Positions 34,081 to 46,470 of a DNA stretch of 64,000 bases are shown in pieces. Both the position numbers and the translations under genes were made by a program. The notes beneath the pieces were generated by a model. It did no database searches and had not been told where the DNA came from. It saw only the letters and a list, made by a program, of their open reading frames with translations. The stretch covers positions 21,356,658-21,420,657 of the forward strand of contig CM055104.1 of the NCBI GenBank assembly GCA_029204225.1. Direction: 5' to 3'. The stretch is from Diphasiastrum complanatum (taxonomy: Eukaryota; Streptophyta; Lycopodiopsida; Lycopodiales; Lycopodiaceae). Numbering within the stretch: the first letter of the stretch is position 1; every line of letters starts with the position of its first letter.

Positions 34081-34387
34081 TTAGCTTTCAGCCCTCACTC
34101 TGACGAAAATGTTCGCGAATGCGAAAGTCAAAAGACACGAAGCGAAAATGTCCCTGACGAAAAGACACGAACACGAAAAATTCGCGAAAGAGAATAGAAG
34201 TCCGCCTGCGAGCGAGACAAGTTTTTGTAAGCAGGATCCACAAAGATCCAAGAAGTCCGCTTGTAAGCGAGACATTACTCGTGGGAGAGCGTCGCTTCTC
34301 TCACGCCAGCACGCTGTGTGGGTCTTGCTGTCAATATTAATGTACATTGTAAACAGTAACAATGAAGTTTATCATTGATTTCTAACA
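34081..34387 (-). repeat. 3' LTR of Copia D
   Basis: On the minus strand it begins TGTTAGAAATCAATGATAAAC (34387 downward) directly after the purine tract TTGAGAGAGAG (34398-34388). The first ~35 bases match the LTR at 14861. Two 23-base direct repeats (34197-34219 and 34252-34274, three mismatches) and several AAAGACACGAA words lie inside. The lower end is not fixed. Confidence 0.65.
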
Positions 34388-37300
34388 CTCTCTCTCAATG
34401 ATAAAATTACATTCTTCTATTCCTAATAGAGTACGAAACCTCTCAAATTTACATCTACCTAATGACTTAGTAAAAAAATCTGCCATTTGATCTTCAGATT
34501 TACAAAAAACAAGATCAATGGCTCCATCAAGAATTTTCTCTCGAACAAAATGGTAGTGTATTTCGATGTGCTTGGTTCGAGGATGTAAAACTGGATTCTT
34601 GACAAGGTGAATGCAACTTTGATTATCGCAACATATAGTAGTCGCATCCACCTGTGGTTGACCTAAATCCACAAGCAATCTCTGTAACCATACCGCTTCT
34701 TGTGTAGCATTGTTGAGTGCTCGATATTCAGCTTCGGTTGATGATAAGGCTAATGTAGGTTTCTTTTTGCTGCTCCATGAAATTGCAGCTGTACCATAAC
34801 TAAATGTATGACCACTGGTAGATCTTCTGTCATCAATATTACCTGCCCAATCGGCATCTGTATAACCTACCAACATTGGCTCTTCAGACTGATCATACTT
34901 CAAACCAAACTTCAATTTCCCTCGAATGTATCTGAGAATACATTTAGCAGACTTCCAGTGTGCTTGACTAGGATCTTGCATAAATTGACTAACAACACCA
35001 ACAACATAAGAAATATCAGGTTGTGTGTGTGTGTCAAATAAATCAAACTACCCACCAACTGTCTATACAAATAAGCATCCACTTTCTCATATTCATCATA
35101 TGCTGTAAGCTTTATGTTGACATCCATAGGTGTACATACCCAAAGGCTTACAATCATGCATATTGAACTTATAAAGCAAATCTCGTGCATATTTGCTTTG
35201 TGTAAGAAAGACCATGGTCTTCATTTTGCCATACTTCAATGCCAAGACAATAGTGCATCAATCCTAGATCAGTCATGTCAAAAGCATTGGAAATATCTGA
35301 TTATCGATTAACTTCTCATTATGTCCTATAATAATCAAATCATCCACATACAAGACAATGAACACTATATCTGAATCTTGCCTTAGAATGTAAAGATTAG
35401 GATCAGCATCACTCTTTACCATTCCTCTTCATTTGAAGTGTTCATCAATGCAAGAGTACCATGCCCATGGGGCTTGCTTTAGTCCATAAATGGCTTTGTT
35501 GAGCTTACAAACAAGATGCTCTCTCCCTGGCTCAACAAATCCTTGAGGTTGTACTAAGTACACCTCTTCATCTAGCACTCCATTAAGAAAAGCATATTTA
35601 ACATCCATTTGCTGGATCTTCCAACCATAGAAAGCAGAAATAGCAATGATAGAATGTATAGTCACCATCTTAGCTACGGGTGCGAAGGTTTTCTCAAAAT
35701 CAATACCTTCTTGTTTCTCAAATCCTCTCGCAACCAACCGTGCTTTGTACTTGTTGAGTTGCCCATCTGCTCCATATTTGATCTTATAAATCCGTTTGCA
35801 AGTGATAGGCTTCTTACCATCAGGTAGCTCAACCAAATTCCACGTCCTCTTTTTCGATATGGCTTCCATTTCTGTTTCCATAGCTGCACGCCACTCCTTG
35901 TGTTCCTTTGCTTTATCAAAAGTTTTTGGTTCTTGAGCCTTGAGCACAGAGCCCATCAGGGCTAGATTCATCTCTAATCTTGCAGGAGGTTTTTGATTTC
36001 TACTTGATATTCTAAGCTCTCCCTACTCACTTGATTCGGGAGTATCTCCTTTATTAGCATCACTTGTTACTGACAAATACCACTTAGGCACTCTCCTAGG
36101 AGTCTCATTATTAACCCTATATTTTTCCATTGGATCTTCCATATCGACACCAACTTCTTCCTTCACTTGCACTTTAGCTTTATCATCAAAGGGATCAATT
36201 GTCAATTTTATCTGGTCATTTTGACCCATCTCATCAAAAGTAACATCTCTGGAAATCACGATCTTTTGTGCATCTGTGTCATACATCTTGTATGCCTTGG
36301 CTCTTTCATCATATCCAAGGAAAATACACTTAACAGCCCTTGCATTCTATTGTGGTGAATAGGGCGTAGTAGTTTGTCTCTTGATCCCCTGATCCTTGCA
36401 AAAATTTATAAACTCTGTTGAAAAATACTCACCGCCACCATCTGATATGAGGATCTTAATAGAACAACCTGTTTGTTTTTCAACTAGAGCCTTGAACTCT
36501 CTAAACTTGGCAAAAGCATCAGATTTCTTGCTTATGAAATAAATCCATATATGTCTACTATAGTCATCAATAAATGTGATGAAATAGTAACAACCACTAA
36601 TGGACCTAGTTTGCATTGGTCCACACAGATCACTATGAACAAGATCAAGAATGTCATTGGCTCTTCTTGTTCCATCTTTGGGAAATCTCTCTATGCTGTT
36701 TTCCCAAAATGCAACCCTCACAAATTTTTCCTTCAAAAGAGATATCAAGCAATCCAACAACTAGATTACCTCTTTTAAGGATTTGCAAGCTTTGAGCACT
36801 AATATGACCAAACTTTTGATGCCAAAGGTCACTTCGACTATCAACAGTGCTTACCATAGCTTGAGTAAAAGATCTCGCATCAATTTGTAGAGTCAATTCC
36901 CGTTGACTCTAGCTCTTGTAGCAGTATCCTTGGCTCATCACTTGTCATTAATACTGTAATGAACAATTTTGAACTCTCACCTGGATCATCTTCATATTGA
37001 TCATCATCATATTGATGTTGATCAGTATAATTGTCTTCATAATAATAGTCATCAAATTGATGTTGATCAGCATAATTTCTCGCTTGCCATTTGTCTTTTC
37101 TTTGTTCCATCTCCTTTTGTTTCTTGAAGCATTCATGCTCCCAGTGGCCAAGTTTGTTGCAGTACCTACAATTTCCAGGTTTATTTTGTCTTGAATAGCT
37201 GTGTCCTTGACCTTGTCCTTGATTCCAATTGCCTCGATTCGGACTATCATTGACTTGCTCATGAAATTGTTGAAATGATCCCCGGCTTGAGTTTCCTCCT

Positions 37301-37800
37301 CTCGATTGATACCTTCCACGGCCAAATCTTCCACCTCGTCCTCTAACTATAAGAGCTTGATCATAGCTCCTGTTACGATGATTCAAGTTCTCTTGACGTT
37401 GCTCTTCTTGCAAAAGCAATCCACTAGTTCTTTATAGGTTGGAAGATTTTCTCTTGTGGCTATACTCCTCACAAACATCTGATGTGACTCACTCAGACTA
37501 TTCAATGTCAATTGCACAATCTCATGATCTTGTACTCGCTCTCCAACTGCTGCCAATCGGTCACTGATCTCTTTGATCTTCAGTATGTGATCGACAATAG
37601 CTGCACCATCATCCATCCGCAATGTATGCAACTTCATCTTCAGAAATAGTATTCGAGATGTATTTGTTGTTTCAAACAATGCCTTCAATGTATCCCACGT
37701 TTCTTTTGGTCCTTCTGAATCTGAAATATAGGGAATAATCGCATCTCTAACTGATAAGTTGATGACATTCTGGGCTTTCCGTTTTCTCCTATCAAATGCC
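34382..37800 (-). pseudogene. Copia D gag-pol, minus strand, degenerate
   Basis: Read leftward: gag at 37800-37383 (ARDAII-type block, ALFETTNTSRILFLKMKLHT, IVDHILKIKEISDRLAAVGE), nucleocapsid zinc knuckle CRYCNKLGHWEHEC (37171-37130, standard CX2CX4HX4C) and an Asp/Tyr-rich tail. Next come the GAG-pre-integrase block LWHQKFGHISAQSLQIL (about 36830), integrase at 36760-36347 ([34 protein letters not shown]), the linker, RT at 35971-35429 (KKRTWNLVELPDGKKPI, KYAFLNGVLDEEVYLV), YVDD at 35350-35339, and RNase H at 34981-34382 (DADWAGNIDDRRSTSGH, SSTEAEYRAL, KHIEIHYHFVREKI, MADFFTKSL). The protease DSGA motif is absent. At least six frame changes are present, and the 5' LTR is missing. Confidence 0.92.
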
Positions 37801-37926
37801 CTCTGATCTAAATGTGTGATCGTTCAAAAAACAGAGATCAGTAATGTGAAAAGTATGAAGCCTCCTAACTCTGAATGGTAGTACTAGACACTGTCTAGTG
37901 TGATTTGCGGTACTCCAAATAGACAA
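37801..37926. other. Junction sequence between two head-to-head Copia gags
   Basis: Copia D gag ends near 37800 (minus) and a different gag starts at 37927 (plus). The spacer shows no LTR or primer site. Confidence 0.4.
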
Positions 37927-38203
37927 ATGAGAGATTTTTTGACAAACGTCTATATTGCACCTGCTATTCCTACTAGAGGTGGTCAATAGGCTCCAACACC
38001 AGTTGCTATAGCTGAACAAAAACGATGTGATGCTCGTGATGCTCAGGTTATTGCCCTGATATCATTTTCAATTAAGAGATCCATCATTCCACGCATTCGT
38101 TCATGCAACTCTTCAAAGCGTGCATGGCAAGTGTTTGAGACTATGTATCAAGCTAATAATGAAGCTCGAATTACTTTATTGAAAACACAAGAACACATGT
38201 AGC
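37927..38203 (+). pseudogene. Copia-type gag fragment, plus strand
   Basis: From ATG at 37927 the frame reads MRDFLTNVYIAPAIPTRGG, a stop, then RCDARDAQVIALISFSIKRS, IIPRIRSCNSSKRAWQVFET and NEARITLLKTQEHM, to a TAG. The order D-A-x-A-L-I ... I-R-S-C ... A-W ... L matches the UBN2-type capsid region of Copia gag. Nothing else of this element was found. It belongs to none of the other families in the window by eye. Confidence 0.65.
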
Positions 38204-38310
38204 AAATATCCACGCAAATATCCATGCACAATACAAGGTGGTGGTGCGGCCAAAAAAAATTTCATGTGGATATAGCCATGGATATACGCGTGGATACGGT
38301 TGTGTGGATG
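38204..38310. repeat. Inverted repeat of ATATCCACGCA-type words
   Basis: ATATCCACGCAAATATCCATGCAC (38208 onward, two words) faces GTGGATATAGCC and GCGTGGATACG (38266-38300), which are its reverse complements with changes. Imperfect. It could fold as a hairpin or be the edge of a small inverted-repeat element. Confidence 0.55.
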
Positions 38311-38477
38311 TTCCACGCAAGTGTCATTTTTGGCAGCAAATACTTTTTGGCGTGGATAATTTGTGAAGATTACTAAAATATTATCTTCCTATCTTGAGTT
38401 TGGGGCCATGTCCATGGCTATTTCCACTAAATTTCATGTTGTACATATAAGGTATGTGAATTGAGCACATAACCTTC

Positions 38478-39089
38478 TAGTATAGGTCAAATTTGAGTTA
38501 GGTAGGTTCAATTTTGATGACATGCAGAAGTCTAGATAGCATGCAATGTCATCATGTATGCATGCAAGCCACATGCAATCACTGCATGCAACATGCAAAG
38601 TGGTTTCTGTGATCTACACATGTCTAGGCAGTTTTATGAGTTGACATGCAGTACATGCAACATCCATGCATGCAGTTACACATGTGGATCTCTAGTAGGT
38701 GAATTAGTTCAGTTAAGTGGACTTTCCATGCAACTGCACTATAGGAATTTGAGTCTCTCTCATGTAGGGAAAGCTTGGCATGTTTTGCCATATTGTGAAT
38801 AATGAGATTTTGGTAATTTGGACTCATTCTCTCTCCATGAGTTCTCTTTCATTGATTTTCTCTCTCTACCCAAGAGCAGGCTGTTTTTCTCATACTGAGC
38901 ACTTAGAATTATTTCTGACATTCAATTCTCATAGTGAGAAGTTCGATTTTTTCATCAGATGTATGCCATTGTGCTCTTGTCATAGATTTTTCAAGTATAC
39001 TATTCTCTGATCAATCTTGTGCATTCACAACACCTCAGTAAGATCCTGTAGGGTGTGTGGTGAAGTTCACACGTGCTAAAAACTTCACA
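38478..39089 (+). repeat. 5' LTR of Copia C copy 1
   Basis: It matches 56644-57257 along its length and ends CTTCACA just before TGGTATCAGAGC. About eleven CATGCA words lie at 38520-38735. TCTCTCTC tracts follow near 38825-38870. The left boundary is taken as the first base shared by both copies. Confidence 0.85.
38520..38735 (+). promoter_or_regulatory. Cluster of CATGCA (RY-type) motifs in the Copia C LTR
   Basis: CATGCA occurs about eleven times within ~215 bases, including overlapping CATGCATGCA. CATGCA is the plant RY element bound by B3-domain factors (ABI3/FUS3/LEC2 family). The cluster lies in the upstream half of the LTR, where an enhancer would be. Copy 2 keeps about ten. A regulatory role is inferred, not shown. 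Confidence 0.5.
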
Positions 39090-39102
39090 TGGTATCAGAG
39101 CT
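39090..39102 (+). other. Primer binding site of Copia C copy 1
   Basis: TGGTATCAGAGCT, the canonical initiator-Met tRNA complementary site, directly after the LTR. Confidence 0.9.
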
Positions 39103-39861
39103 TCATGCTTTGAAGAGGTGAGGGTGTATACATTAGATCTTTAGTGCTTTTGCTTGCAGAAACTCGGATATGGGAGAGGGATTCAAACTCGCTGAGAGAC
39201 AAGCTATATGTGGATCATAAGTGGATCAAAATGAGCCTGATCTGCTCCAGCAGAGCCCTGTACAGACAGAGAGCTCACACGTGTGAAATCAGCCCTCATT
39301 AATTGAGTGCTACTTCTCTAGATTTGATCCAAATTTGATGTTCTATAGCTTGTTGGATAGGTATTGAGGAGTAAAATGTGTTGCTTGTGTTTCTAAATCA
39401 ATTTGATTTATTTTTAGAAGAGTTTTAGGCAATCAAAGAGTTTGAGAGAGTACTCAACTCGTGGGATATGCCAAAGCAAGCACACATCAATTTTTTCACC
39501 ATTTTCATCATTTTTCACTGTCAATCAAGTAGAATTGGATAGAAGTGAGTGTTATGAGATATTAGACTTTTCGTTTCACACAAATTATTGTGTTTGAGTT
39601 GAAAGTAAGTTCCTAGAGAGTTTCTTAGTACTTTGAAACTCGTGGGAGAAATAGACTTCTTACTTGCATGTGCTTCTTTTTGTGACTGAAGCAAGATCCA
39701 AATTCAAGATAGATTGATTTTTCGTGTTGAGAATGTGTTCTCACATCTGTTGCTAGATTTCATAGGTTGGATCAACATCAGTGTTAGATCCTAGATTGAG
39801 ATACTAAGCAACATCCTTTCAACTCCATTTTTTATCATTACTAGAGTTTCTCAAAGAGAAG
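39103..39861 (+). other. Untranslated leader of Copia C copy 1
   Basis: About 760 bases of non-coding DNA between primer site and gag ATG. Copy 2 lacks about 390 bases of it. Confidence 0.7.
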
Positions 39862-42800
39862 ATGTCTTCATTTGGTTCACATTTCTTGGAGCACAGTGAG
39901 AGATTAACATCTTTCAATTATGCAATGTGAAAGATCAGAATGGAATCATTATTGATTCTACAAGATGTAATGGATATTGTGAGTGAAGCTAAAGAAGAAC
40001 CTGCTGCATCTAATGAAGCTGCAGCATTTCACAAACGAACCAGAATTACCCTTCATTTCATAAAAATGAGTGTAACCAATGAAGTGTTAAGAGAGATCAG
40101 TACATGCACCACTGCCAAAGAAGCTTGGGATACCCTAAAAACAATCTATAAAATCAAGAATACTTCTATATTGCTTACACTTAGAAACCAAATATTTCTA
40201 AGTTATCAAAGAGTAGATGAGAGTGCTTCATCATATGTCATGAGAGTAAAGGATCTTCATCAAGAGTTAGCTGGTATTGGTGATGCTCTTAAGAACACTG
40301 AACTTGTTCAAGTAGTCCTAAATGGACTTAGAGATGAGTATGACAATATTGTGTAGACTTATGCTATCAAGGAAGATCTTCCATTCTTGGAGACACTGCA
40401 AGGTGTTCTCATTGCTGAAGAAAGCAGGCAAGGTAACAAAATGCTGAGGATCAACAGATTCTCATTGAAAGATGGTTGAGATGACAAAGCACTCTTCATC
40501 AGAGACAAGTCAAGAGGCAAGGGCAAAGGACAACAAGACTTCAAGAAGGACAAAGCCAAAGAAGGTGGTGAGGATCAGTCCTCACAAGCTGCAACATCCA
40601 GTGGCAAGAAGAAGCTGTCAAAGATCAAGTGTTTTTTCTGTGGCAAGAAAGGACACTATCCATCAAATTGTTTCAAGAAGAAGAACCAATCTAAGCAAGC
40701 TAACCTTACTAATGAGGATGAGTGTGAGGGTGTTGAGAGTGAGAGAGAGGATTCATTAATGATGTCTACTTTTTCATCTTTTCCTTTTAAGAATGAAGAA
40801 GTCTGGTGGCATAAATAGTGGGGCTAGTTCCCATATGTCTAGTTTTAGGAACTCTTTCACTAATCTCATGCCATATCTAGGTGCAAAAAGATCAATCTAT
40901 TCTGCTAATGATGTAGAGTGTAGGATTGAAGGAATAGGTGGTATTCCACTACATGCATCATCATCAAAATCTTTTTGCTTACATGATGTACTTTATGTAC
41001 CTAGATTGACCAAGAATCTCATTAGTGTAGGATAGTTGTTGGATAGTGGATTGGATGTCAAGTTTCAACTTAACAAGTATATAATCTCAAGAGAAAATGA
41101 AGTTATTGCTAGAGGATCTAGAATTGGTAAGCTGTACAAACTAGATTCTAGGGAGAGTGCTAACATGTCAGATATTGCTTATGAGACCAAGGTTCTTCAG
41201 GAGGATCTATGGCACAAGATATTGGGTCATCCCAATTTAAAAGCCATGCAATCTATGGTCAAGGAAGGAAAGCTGTTGGACTACCAAAGACACTATCAAA
41301 GGAGCTTCTACCTTGTGAAGCTTGTGTGCTGGCAAAATCACACAAAAGGCCTTTTCCTAGATCAAGCATCAAAACAAAGCAACCATTTGAACTAGTGCAC
41401 TCTGATGTTCATTTCTCTTCAACTAAGAGCAAAGGAGGAGCAAACTGCTTTGTTTCCTTTGTAGATGATTATACAAGATATTCTATATGATGTCTTCAAA
41501 ATCCATGGTCTATGATGTTTTTCTTACTTTCAAAGCTTATGTAGAAAAGTAGTTTTCTTTCAAGTTGAAAGCTTTGAGAAGTGATAGTGGAGGAGAATAC
41601 ACTTCCAATAAGTTTAAAGACTTTTGTGAGAGAGAGGGCATTCAAAGAGAGTTTTCTTGTTCATATACTCCTCAGCAAAATGGAGTTGCTGAGAGAAAAA
41701 ATAGAACTTTGTGCGAATGTGCAAAAAATATTAGGCTAGAAGCTTCCCTGCCTAAAGAATTTAGGGGAGAAGCAGTTGCATGTGCAAACTATCTTTGTAA
41801 TAGGCTTCCAAATCTTGCAATTGGAGGAAAAACACCATTTGAGATGTTGTATAAGAAAAAGCCTAAGGTAGACCATCTTAGGATTTTTGGCTATGTATGC
41901 TTTGTGCATGTGCCTCTAGAAACTAGGAAGAAGGAAGATCCTAGTGCAGTTAAAGGGATTTTTGTAGGATATGCATCCACTAAAATAGCATACAAAGTAT
42001 ATCTTTCTTCTACTGACAAGAATGTTGTTAGTAGAGATGTGATCTTCCATGAAGATCAGAAGTTTAACTTGGATGATGCACAAATCAAGGAGTCTCATGC
42101 AAGATCAATCATCAATCTTGATGTTGCTCAAGAGGTGGTGAGGCCGAGGCTTGAGGAGGAGCAAATTCAAGCTACCACACCAAGAAGATCTACACGAGCA
42201 AGATCTGAGCCAAGGAGGATCACATATGATGAAGAAGGAACTTGGTAGTGAGTTTAAGATGCAAAACTTAGGAGCTCTTTACTATATTCTTGGCCTTGAA
42301 AGAGATTTTTGGAAAGATCATGCATTTAGAAGCCAAAGTAGATATGCACTTTCCATGCTAAAGAAATGCCAGATGGAAAATTGTAAAGGCATAGATACAC
42401 CTATGGAGCACACTGTAAAAATCCTTTGAGAACATCACTCTTTATAGGAGTCTTATTGGCTCACCTATTTGGTTAACAGTGACTAGGCCTAATCTAAGCC
42501 TTTGTGTTCATAAGCTAAGTCAACACATGCAAGATCCAAAGTTATATCACTGGAAGTTGGCTAAAAGAATCTGGAGGTATATATCTTCTACCTTAGATTA
42601 TGGATTATTCTACAAGGGAGAAGATCTGACTTTGATTGCTTTTTCAGATTCAGATTTTGCAGGAGACAGGTTGGGTAGAAAATCCACAAGTGCTTACACT
42701 ATATTTCTTGGAGGGAATTGGTTTCTTGGCTATCAAAGAAGCAAAAAACTATTTCCTTATCATTCTGTGAAGCTGAGTACAAATCTCTTACAACCACAAC

Positions 42801-43116
42801 AAAGGAGGTTTTATGGATCAACAGGCTACTTTTGGAGCTAAAGTGTTATGCAGATGAAGATCTTCCAATTATCAAGAATGACAACATTTCTGCTCAAGCT
42901 CTTTCAAATAATCTTGTTTTCCATGCAAGGAGCAAACACATTGAAGTAGCTCATCATTTTGTAAGAGAAAAAGTCATTGGGAGAGAGATCTCATTGGAGC
43001 ATGTTGATTCTACAAATTGTGTTGCAGATCTTCTCACCAAGCCACTACTCAAGAATGTCTTTATCAAGATGAGGTCTAACCTTGGCCTAATTACCTGCAT
43101 AATACAGCAATAATGA
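39862..43116 (+). pseudogene. Copia C copy 1 gag-pol with RT deletion
   Basis: The gag ATG is at 39862. Early TGA replaces the TGG seen in copy 2 (about 39928), and TAG replaces CAG at 40356. The nucleocapsid knuckle CFFCGKKGHYPSNC is intact. The protease motif is N-S-G-A-S after an inserted base, so the catalytic Asp is lost. Integrase at 41400-42060 keeps HSDVHFSS, LRSDSGGEYTSNKFKDF and TPQQNGVAERKNRTL. After DEEGTW (42245) the sequence jumps to KMQNLGALYYILGLERDFW, so the RT fingers and YVDD are missing. RNase H (42718-43113) keeps CEAEYKSL, HARSKHIEVAHHFVREKV and VADLLTKPLL, and ends at a TAA. No 3' LTR follows. Confidence 0.92.
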
Positions 43117-43757
43117 ACGTGAAAACAGGAGTGGTGTTTCTCATTGCGGAAGCAAATATTGGCGAATGATAGTTCTGATTTTCAATGAATTATTCTAATT
43201 AAATTTGTATGAATATGAACAACTAGTTATACTAAAAATTTAGGTCGTCAATTGCGATCGCCAGTTGGCTGGTGATCCGCTGGCATCCATCTGGTCCTTG
43301 TCATTGATTGCTGATAAGCGGTGAAAATGGCCGTAAACATTCTATCTGCATAAATGAACCAAAACTGTAGCTCTACATAAATGAACTAAAACAGTCACAG
43401 GCGACACTGTCGGGTTTTTCGCAAAAAAAACGGAAAAGAAAAATGTTCCCTTAAATCTCATTTAGGATTGTCCCACACTTTGTCAGAGTCATTTTTCTAA
43501 CATTTGAGGCTCTTTGGAAAAATTGAAAAATGCGATAGTGTGATTTTACACGAGATTTCTGTCAGGCAAAAAATGCAAAAAAGACGACACTGCATTTTTT
43601 TTCAATGGGATTCTTGACAGGCGAAAAATGCGATACTGTGGTAACACTCCATGTAATTCTGTAGACTGTGTAAAGACACCGAAAAATCCACAGACTGAAT
43701 AAATGGATGAAGATTAAGAATCGATTAGTCGATTGGTAGAAGGAGAATAATCCAACA
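43117..43757 (-). repeat. 3' LTR of Copia E (lower bound uncertain)
   Basis: On the minus strand TGTTGGATTATTCTCC starts at 43757, right after the purine stretch AAGGGAGAG. Inside, AAAAATGCGATA[G/C]TGTG-type words recur (43525-43640). The lower edge is where Copia C copy 1 RNase H ends, and no clean CA end was recognised. Confidence 0.5.
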
Positions 43758-43764
43758 CTCTCCC

Positions 43765-46470
43765 TTAATTGGGATTCTTGAATGCCTTGACCTTCAAAAT
43801 TAGTTCTACACAGAATCTTCTGTGTGACTCCAAACTTAATATTTTGGTAAAAATATCAGCTGTCATATCTTGCGGTCTACAGTACTGCAATCTGACCTCT
43901 AAAGGGATGGCACTATGATTATCACAAAATAATGTCGTCGGAGCATAGTGATTCAGACCGATATCTGAGAGTAAGTTCCTCAACCAAATTGCTTCCTTTG
44001 TAGCTTGAGAGACTGCGATATACTCTGATTCAAAAGAAGATAGAGCTATGGAAGATTGCTTGCAACTGTTCCAGGAAACTGGACCATTGTTGAGGAAGAA
44101 TGTAAATCCTGAAGTAGCGAGTGTCTACGTCTCCTGCCCAACTCGCATATGTGTAACTACTGAGGAAATTGAGTTTGTTGTTGCCGACTGCTCCATAACA
44201 AATGCAAAAGTTCATAGTAGCTCGAAGATATCTCATGACTCTGATAAGAGCCTTCCAATTTGTTATACCAGGATTAGTCATAAATTGACTGAGAGAGCTG
44301 ACTACAAAAGCTATGTCTGGCCTGGTACATATCATGGCGTACATAAGAGATCCTATAATAGAATGGTAAAGATACTCACACATCTGCTTCTTTTCATGAA
44401 TTGTTTGGGGACACTGGTCCTTTGACAATTTGAGTCTTGGTTCCATTGGTGAGAGAGCTAACTTGCAATTGATCAGATTATATCTGACTAAAATGTTGTA
44501 GATGTACCTTTGTTGTGTAATGTAGACCAACTTCTATTTTTTGTCTCTATGGATTTGTATACCAAGGCAGAAATGAGCTTCGCCTAGATCGGTCATGTTG
44601 AATTCGGAAGATAGCATTGTCTTGGCTTCTTTTATCAGATCAATACCGTTGCTGAAAAGCAATGTATCATCCATGTATAATGTGATAATGATAAAAGACT
44701 ACTACATTGCTTTGAAATAAACGTTTCTGAAGAGCTAGGTGTGTAGCCATGATCAATAAGGAAAGTATTGATCCTTTGAAATCATGCTTGAGCAGATTGC
44801 TTCAAGCCATAAAGTGCCTTGTGGAGTTTACACACATGATTGTGTTTACCCTCGATAATATAACCTTCGGGTTGCACCATGTAAATGTCTTCTTCGATAA
44901 CTCCATTGAGATATGTTGTTTGTACATCCATTTGATGTATTTCCAAATTTTTTGCAACGGCAAATGATAGCAAAAGTCGAATAGACGAATGCTTGACTAT
45001 TGGACTGAAGGTCTCAGTGTAATCAACGTTGTATACTTGAGAGAAACCTCTGGCTACTAGTCATGCCTTTCTTCTGTTGATGCTTCCATTTGCGTTGTAC
45101 TTGACTTTGAAAATCCATTTGCAATCAACTACATTTCTGCTGGCAGGTAATTCGACAATCGTCCACGTCTGGTTCTTGATAAGAGATGAATACTCTTTAT
45201 CCATAGCTTCTTTTCAGAGATCTAAGTCAGACTGACTGAGTGCCTCTTGGACAGACGTCGGTTCCTGAATAGGATAGGCTGCAGACTTGTCGATATACTG
45301 GTTAGGTGATCTGCTAGTCCTTGAAGATCTTCTGCGTAATAGAGAAAGTTGATCGTTTCTATCATACTGTAGTTGTTGAACTATAACATCATCATCTTTT
45401 GACCCACCGTTCATTCGTTGTTCGTCGAAAGTAGAAGAGCTTGGACCTTCAATGGGAATAGTCGCTTGTGAAACTGGCAAGTTCAAAGCGTCAGGAGAAT
45501 CTAACAGGTCGGCTACATGGTAACTGTACTTTCCTTTGAGGTCTTGAAACTGATCTTCAATGAAGATGACATCCCGACTAATGAATATCTTTGACTTGAT
45601 GGGATCAAACAACTTGTAGGCTTGATCTGAAGTAGTGTAGCTAATGAAAACACACTTGATACTCTGGAAGTTGACCTTCTTCCTGAGATCACAAGGAATC
45701 TGCGCAAAAGCAGTACATCCAAAAACTTGTAAGTTTGATAAAGAAGGTTTGGTACCTGTCCAAACTTCGAATGGTATTTTGTTTGAGAGGCCTTTAGTGG
45801 AACATCTGTTCTAAATATAGGTTGTTGTTGAAACAGCTTTAGCCCAGAAGCACTTCAAAAGTGTCGCATGTGATAGCATGCACTTTGCCGATTCAACTAA
45901 GGTTCTGTTCTTTCTCTCAGCAAGACCATTTGACTGAGGTGAATAGGAGGTATTGTATTGATGCTCAATGTCGTTGTTAAGGCAATAGTCCTTGAATTCG
46001 TTGGAGATGTACTCCCCCCCATTATCTAACATCAATGCTTTGATTCGTTTACCAGTTTGATTCTCAACATGCTCTTTGAATTGTCTGAATTTGATGAAAG
46101 CCTCTGATTTATGTTTAATGAAATAAACAACTGTTCTTTGGAGAAATATGCTTCTGTCATTTAGAGCCTTTGTTGACATATAGAGCCTGAGAGGAGGAAG
46201 TAGACGAAGTGTCTTGACTTCTTCGATTATCTTCTTGCAGCAACATAGTGATAACTCTAGTAAGAGTTAAATCTGAGTGTGTCGATATGATCATCACCTA
46301 GTTCTCATATGTAGAGGGCGAGCTTGAAAGCAATGTCATAATTTTGTTTTGATCATCTATGACTGATCCGACAGTGGCCATCTATTGCAAGAGATTCTTA
46401 AACTAGTTAATGTGACTCTCTGAAGTGAATCACCAACAGACATTTTGAATGTCAAGAATTTACTTCGTAG
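43765..46470 (-). pseudogene. Copia E gag-pol remnant, minus strand
   Basis: Read leftward: gag scrap at about 46470-46180 (MATVGSVIDDQNKIMTLLSS, LTRVITMLLQED). It then goes straight to integrase at 46179-45811 (KRIKALMLDNGGEYISNEFK, SYSPQSNGLAERKNRTL), so zinc knuckle, protease and integrase N-terminus are deleted. The linker is 45722-45214 (IFISRDVIFIED). RT fragments are at 44973-44782 (MDVQTTYLNGVIEEDIYMVQ), YMDD at 44677-44666, and 44530-44030 (RPDIAFVVSSLSQFM). The RNase H tail at 43983-43765 has CDNHSAIPLEVRLQYC, in which a block between the metal-binding Asp region and the LQYC block is missing in frame. Several stops and shifts are present. Confidence 0.88.

Noticed and set aside
34109-34378. 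89-codon plus-strand frame
   Set aside because: It lies entirely in the Copia D LTR and reflects its internal repeats.
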